Shown one piece after another: positions 61,815-64,000 of a stretch of 64,000 bases of DNA. Position numbers and translations under genes: made by a program. The stretch is from Cupriavidus sp. D384 (lineage in GTDB: Bacteria > Pseudomonadota > Gammaproteobacteria > Burkholderiales > Burkholderiaceae). The notes under the pieces are model-generated. The model did not search any database and was not told the origin of the DNA. It worked only from the letters and a program-made list of their open reading frames with translations. Location of the stretch: assembly GCF_001652915.1 (NCBI RefSeq), contig NZ_BBQI01000095.1, forward strand, positions 1 to 64,000. The letters are read 5' to 3'. Numbering within the stretch: the first letter of the stretch is position 1; each line of letters starts with the position of its first letter.

Positions 61815-63503
61815 ATGCGGTTCCGTTTCGTCGAAGACCAGGAAGTCACGCTCTTTGCGGCCATCCCCGTGGGTCTGCTGGCCGGCATCGTGACCACGCT
61901 GTTCAAGGAAGCACTGGAAGCCAGCGGCCTGGTCATGTTCGGCAAGGACGCCGATATCGTGATGATCTTCGCGGGCCTGGCGCTGGCCTGGCGGGTCGTG
62001 ATCCCGATGGTGGGCGGCGCCCTGGCCGGTGCGCTGCTGGTGGCGGCCCAGCGTTATGCGCGCACCGAAACCCTGCCCAGCGAATACATGGAAGCCGTGG
62101 CGCGCGGCACGGGCCGCCTGCCGGTGCGCATCACGCTGCTGCGTGCGCTGTCGTCGTTCTGCTCGATCGTCTCGGGCAGCTCGGTCGGCAAGGAGGGCGC
62201 GATGATCCAGCTGGCCGCGCTGACCGGGTCCATTTTCCCGTCCGGGCGCGCCGACCAGGCCGCCGGCGACAGCAACATGCGACGCATGCTGACGGCCTGC
62301 GGCGCTGCGGCCGGCCTGGCTACTGCCTACCACACCCCCTTGTCGGCTGCGGTGTTCGTGGCCGAAGTCGTGTTTGGCGCACTGGCCGTGCAGCGCCTGA
62401 TGCCGCTGTTGCTGGCTTCGGTGGCCGGCACCATGGTCAGCCAGTGGCACGGCGGGCTGGAACCGCTCTACTCGGGCCTGCATATCGGCCCCGACCTGCT
62501 CCAGCAGCCGCACCTGCTGCTGGCCGCCGCCGGCATCGGCCTGATTGCCGGGGTGTCGGGGGCGGTGTTCATGCGCGCCAATACGCTGGCCCGCGCCGGA
62601 TTCCGGCACGTGCCCGGCGGCCCCGTGGCGCGCCTGGCGCTGGGCGGCCTGCTGGTGGGACTGCTGGCCATCGTGGTGCCGGAAGTGGTGGGCAACGGCT
62701 ACTACACCATCCAGACGATCCTGCGCAACGAACCGCTTTCGGTTGCGGTCTGGGGCGTGCTGCTTGCCAAGCTGGTGGCTACCGTGGTCAGCATGGGCTC
62801 GGGGGCCGTGGGCGGCGTGTTCACGCCATCGATGTTCGTGGGCGCGGCACTGGGCCAGCTGGTGGCGCTGGGCATTCCGGGCGGAACCGCCACGCCCGTG
62901 CTGCCGCTGGTGGGCATGACGGCCTTCCTGGCGGCCACCAGCCAGGCGCCGCTGATGTCGATCCTGATGGTCTTCGAAATGACGCTGGCGCCCACGCTGC
63001 TGCTGCCGCTGATGATCGGCGCGGTGGCGGCGTACTACACGGCGTCGCGCTGTCAGACCTTGTCGCTCTACAGCGTGGTGGTCGAGCGCGCGCAGGCGTC
63101 GGCGGCCGTGGAGCGGGCCCGCGGCCTGCGCCTGGCCGGGCTGTGCGATCCGACCAGTACGGTGATCGACCCCGCTGCCACGGTGGCGCAGGCGGCCGAC
63201 AAGTTTGCCGAAACCGGCACGCGCTACCTGTACCTGGTGGATGCGGCCGGCACGCTGCTGGGCGCGATCTCGATCCATGCGGTCCAGCGCGCGCAGCGCG
63301 AGGCGCCTGACGCCACACTGCCGAGCCTGGGCGACCTGGCGTTCCCCTCCCTGACACCCGACTCGCGCTTGCGCGACGCCCTGGCGATCTTCTCCGAGCA
63401 CGGCATCAACCGCATCCCCCTGGTGCGCGACGCCACCAGCCGCGAACTGATGGGCACCGTCTCCAAGCAGCGCGTGCTGCAAGAGGCATCCTGCCTGTTC
63501 TGA
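61815..63503 (+). CDS. ClC-family chloride channel/antiporter with C-terminal CBS pair
   Basis: Membrane protein of 562 residues. The selectivity-filter motifs are GSSVGKEGAM (with the gating glutamate Glu127) and GAVGGVFTPSMFVGAALG; the first reads GSSVG instead of GSGIP. Ten or more helices fill residues 10-420, and two CBS domains occupy about 435-562 (IDPAATVAQAADKFAETGTRYLYLVD and DSRLRDALAIFSEHGINRIPLVRD), which usually sense adenine nucleotides. Whether it is a channel or an H+/Cl- exchanger cannot be told. It stands alone between rhlE and an unknown secreted gene. Confidence 0.92.
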   Translation: MRFRFVEDQEVTLFAAIPVGLLAGIVTTLFKEALEASGLVMFGKDADIVMIFAGLALAWRVVIPMVGGALAGALLVAAQRYARTETLPSEYMEAVARGTGRLPVRITLLRALSSFCSIVSGSSVGKEGAMIQLAALTGSIFPSGRADQAAGDSNMRRMLTACGAAAGLATAYHTPLSAAVFVAEVVFGALAVQRLMPLLLASVAGTMVSQWHGGLEPLYSGLHIGPDLLQQPHLLLAAAGIGLIAGVSGAVFMRANTLARAGFRHVPGGPVARLALGGLLVGLLAIVVPEVVGNGYYTIQTILRNEPLSVAVWGVLLAKLVATVVSMGSGAVGGVFTPSMFVGAALGQLVALGIPGGTATPVLPLVGMTAFLAATSQAPLMSILMVFEMTLAPTLLLPLMIGAVAAYYTASRCQTLSLYSVVVERAQASAAVERARGLRLAGLCDPTSTVIDPAATVAQAADKFAETGTRYLYLVDAAGTLLGAISIHAVQRAQREAPDATLPSLGDLAFPSLTPDSRLRDALAIFSEHGINRIPLVRDATSRELMGTVSKQRVLQEASCLF

Positions 63504-63663
63504 GGCGGCTACGCCACAAATGCCCGGCGCGCGCTTCCCCCGCCCAGGGCGCAAACGGGTAAAATCGCGGGTTACCCTGCCTGCGCGATGGCTGCAAGCG
63601 TGATGGCGTCCGGCGCCGGCGGTATTCCAAGAACGATCGCTGTATTTCTTGTCGGGAGCCTTC

Positions 63664-64000
63664 ATGCTGAAGCTGTTGTCGCGTTCGTCGCACATCGCGT
63701 GCGCCGCAGTGTTGCTGTTGTCCGCCGCCCCTGCCATGGCGCAGACCGTCCAGACCACGACCCAGACCACCGGGCAGGTCACGACCCAGGTGGCAAACCT
63801 GGCGATGGCCGGCACCCCGGTACGCGTGATTCCGGACGATGCCCAGATGGCACGCCTGGAACTGGCGCGTCCGACGGCCACCGATCCGCTGCAGGCAAAG
63901 CTCGACGGCAAGACTCACGGCTTGGCCCCCGGACTGCGGCTCTTCAGCACCGACACCGTGCTGATGAACCCGAACGCGGTGGCCGGCAAGAAGCTCAACG
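63664..64000 (+). CDS. Secreted protein of unknown function (truncated by window end)
   Basis: The ATG at 63664 opens a frame that runs to the end of the window (112 codons). It begins with a clear signal peptide (HIACAAVLLLSAAPAMA, cleaved near residue 26), followed by a Thr/Gln/Val-rich segment (QTVQTTTQTTGQVTTQVANL). Then comes a more ordered stretch with VRVIPDDAQMARLEL and FSTDTVLMNP. I do not recognise the family. A hairpin GGGTAA-N9-TTACCC (63557-63577), whose TAAAAT could be a -10 box, lies about 90 bases upstream. Nothing can be said about function until the rest is seen. Confidence 0.7.
   Translation, partial: MLKLLSRSSHIACAAVLLLSAAPAMAQTVQTTTQTTGQVTTQVANLAMAGTPVRVIPDDAQMARLELARPTATDPLQAKLDGKTHGLAPGLRLFSTDTVLMNPNAVAGKKLN

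Overview
The window is GC-rich chromosomal DNA of a Burkholderiaceae betaproteobacterium, most likely Cupriavidus or a close Ralstonia relative. The basis is gene content and order recalled from that group: pgk-pyk-fba-purC-purE-purK-tsaC, recA-recX beside sucCD, azlCD near ilvE, and ilvE next to a small zinc-finger gene and waaF. No rRNA, CRISPR array, prophage or insertion sequence was seen.

Layout. 1-15000: an OmpR/EnvZ-like two-component system, divergent from a four-gene RND efflux operon (MdtABC-like pumps plus a NodT-type outer membrane factor), then a LysR regulator divergent from a PACE-family efflux gene, then a PBP4-type peptidase. 15031-23000: a mosaic inverted-repeat element, then tsaC, purK, purE, purC, fba, pyk and pgk, all on the minus strand. 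23000-33400 looks accessory: two tandem LuxR-type paralogues behind a dyad-rich promoter region, azlCD, an amidase plus MFS operon with a period-8 tandem repeat at its junction, and a large SNF2 helicase. 33399-39600: a well-formed promoter followed by what looks like an internally deleted ilvE, then a zinc-finger protein, waaF, an NTF2-like protein, a YheT hydrolase, a conserved unknown gene, an M48 protease and moaC.

39800-50200: two small envelope proteins, a PglL-type O-oligosaccharyltransferase with two tandem type IV pilins, a TerC-family protein, sucD/sucC, a DUF2889 protein, recX and recA. 50370-55440: a LexA box in the recA/regulator divergent promoter, a TctD/TctE-like two-component system, a DUF4212 small membrane protein, an MHS transporter with an extra periplasmic domain, and tRNA-Met with a near-consensus promoter and terminator. 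55530-64000: a PanP-like PLP decarboxylase, a NarL-type regulator, a universal stress protein with an FNR-like site, an SrkA-type kinase, a RhlE helicase, a ClC channel with CBS domains, and the start of a secreted unknown protein.

The strongest non-routine signals are the ilvE remnant, the period-8 repeat that sets the amidase C-terminus, the dyads upstream of the LuxR pair, the Thr/Ser-rich insertion in one RND pump, and the DUF4212/MHS pairing behind a two-component system that shares its promoter region with an SOS box. I did not find clear evidence for a wholly new multi-gene defence or metabolic system.
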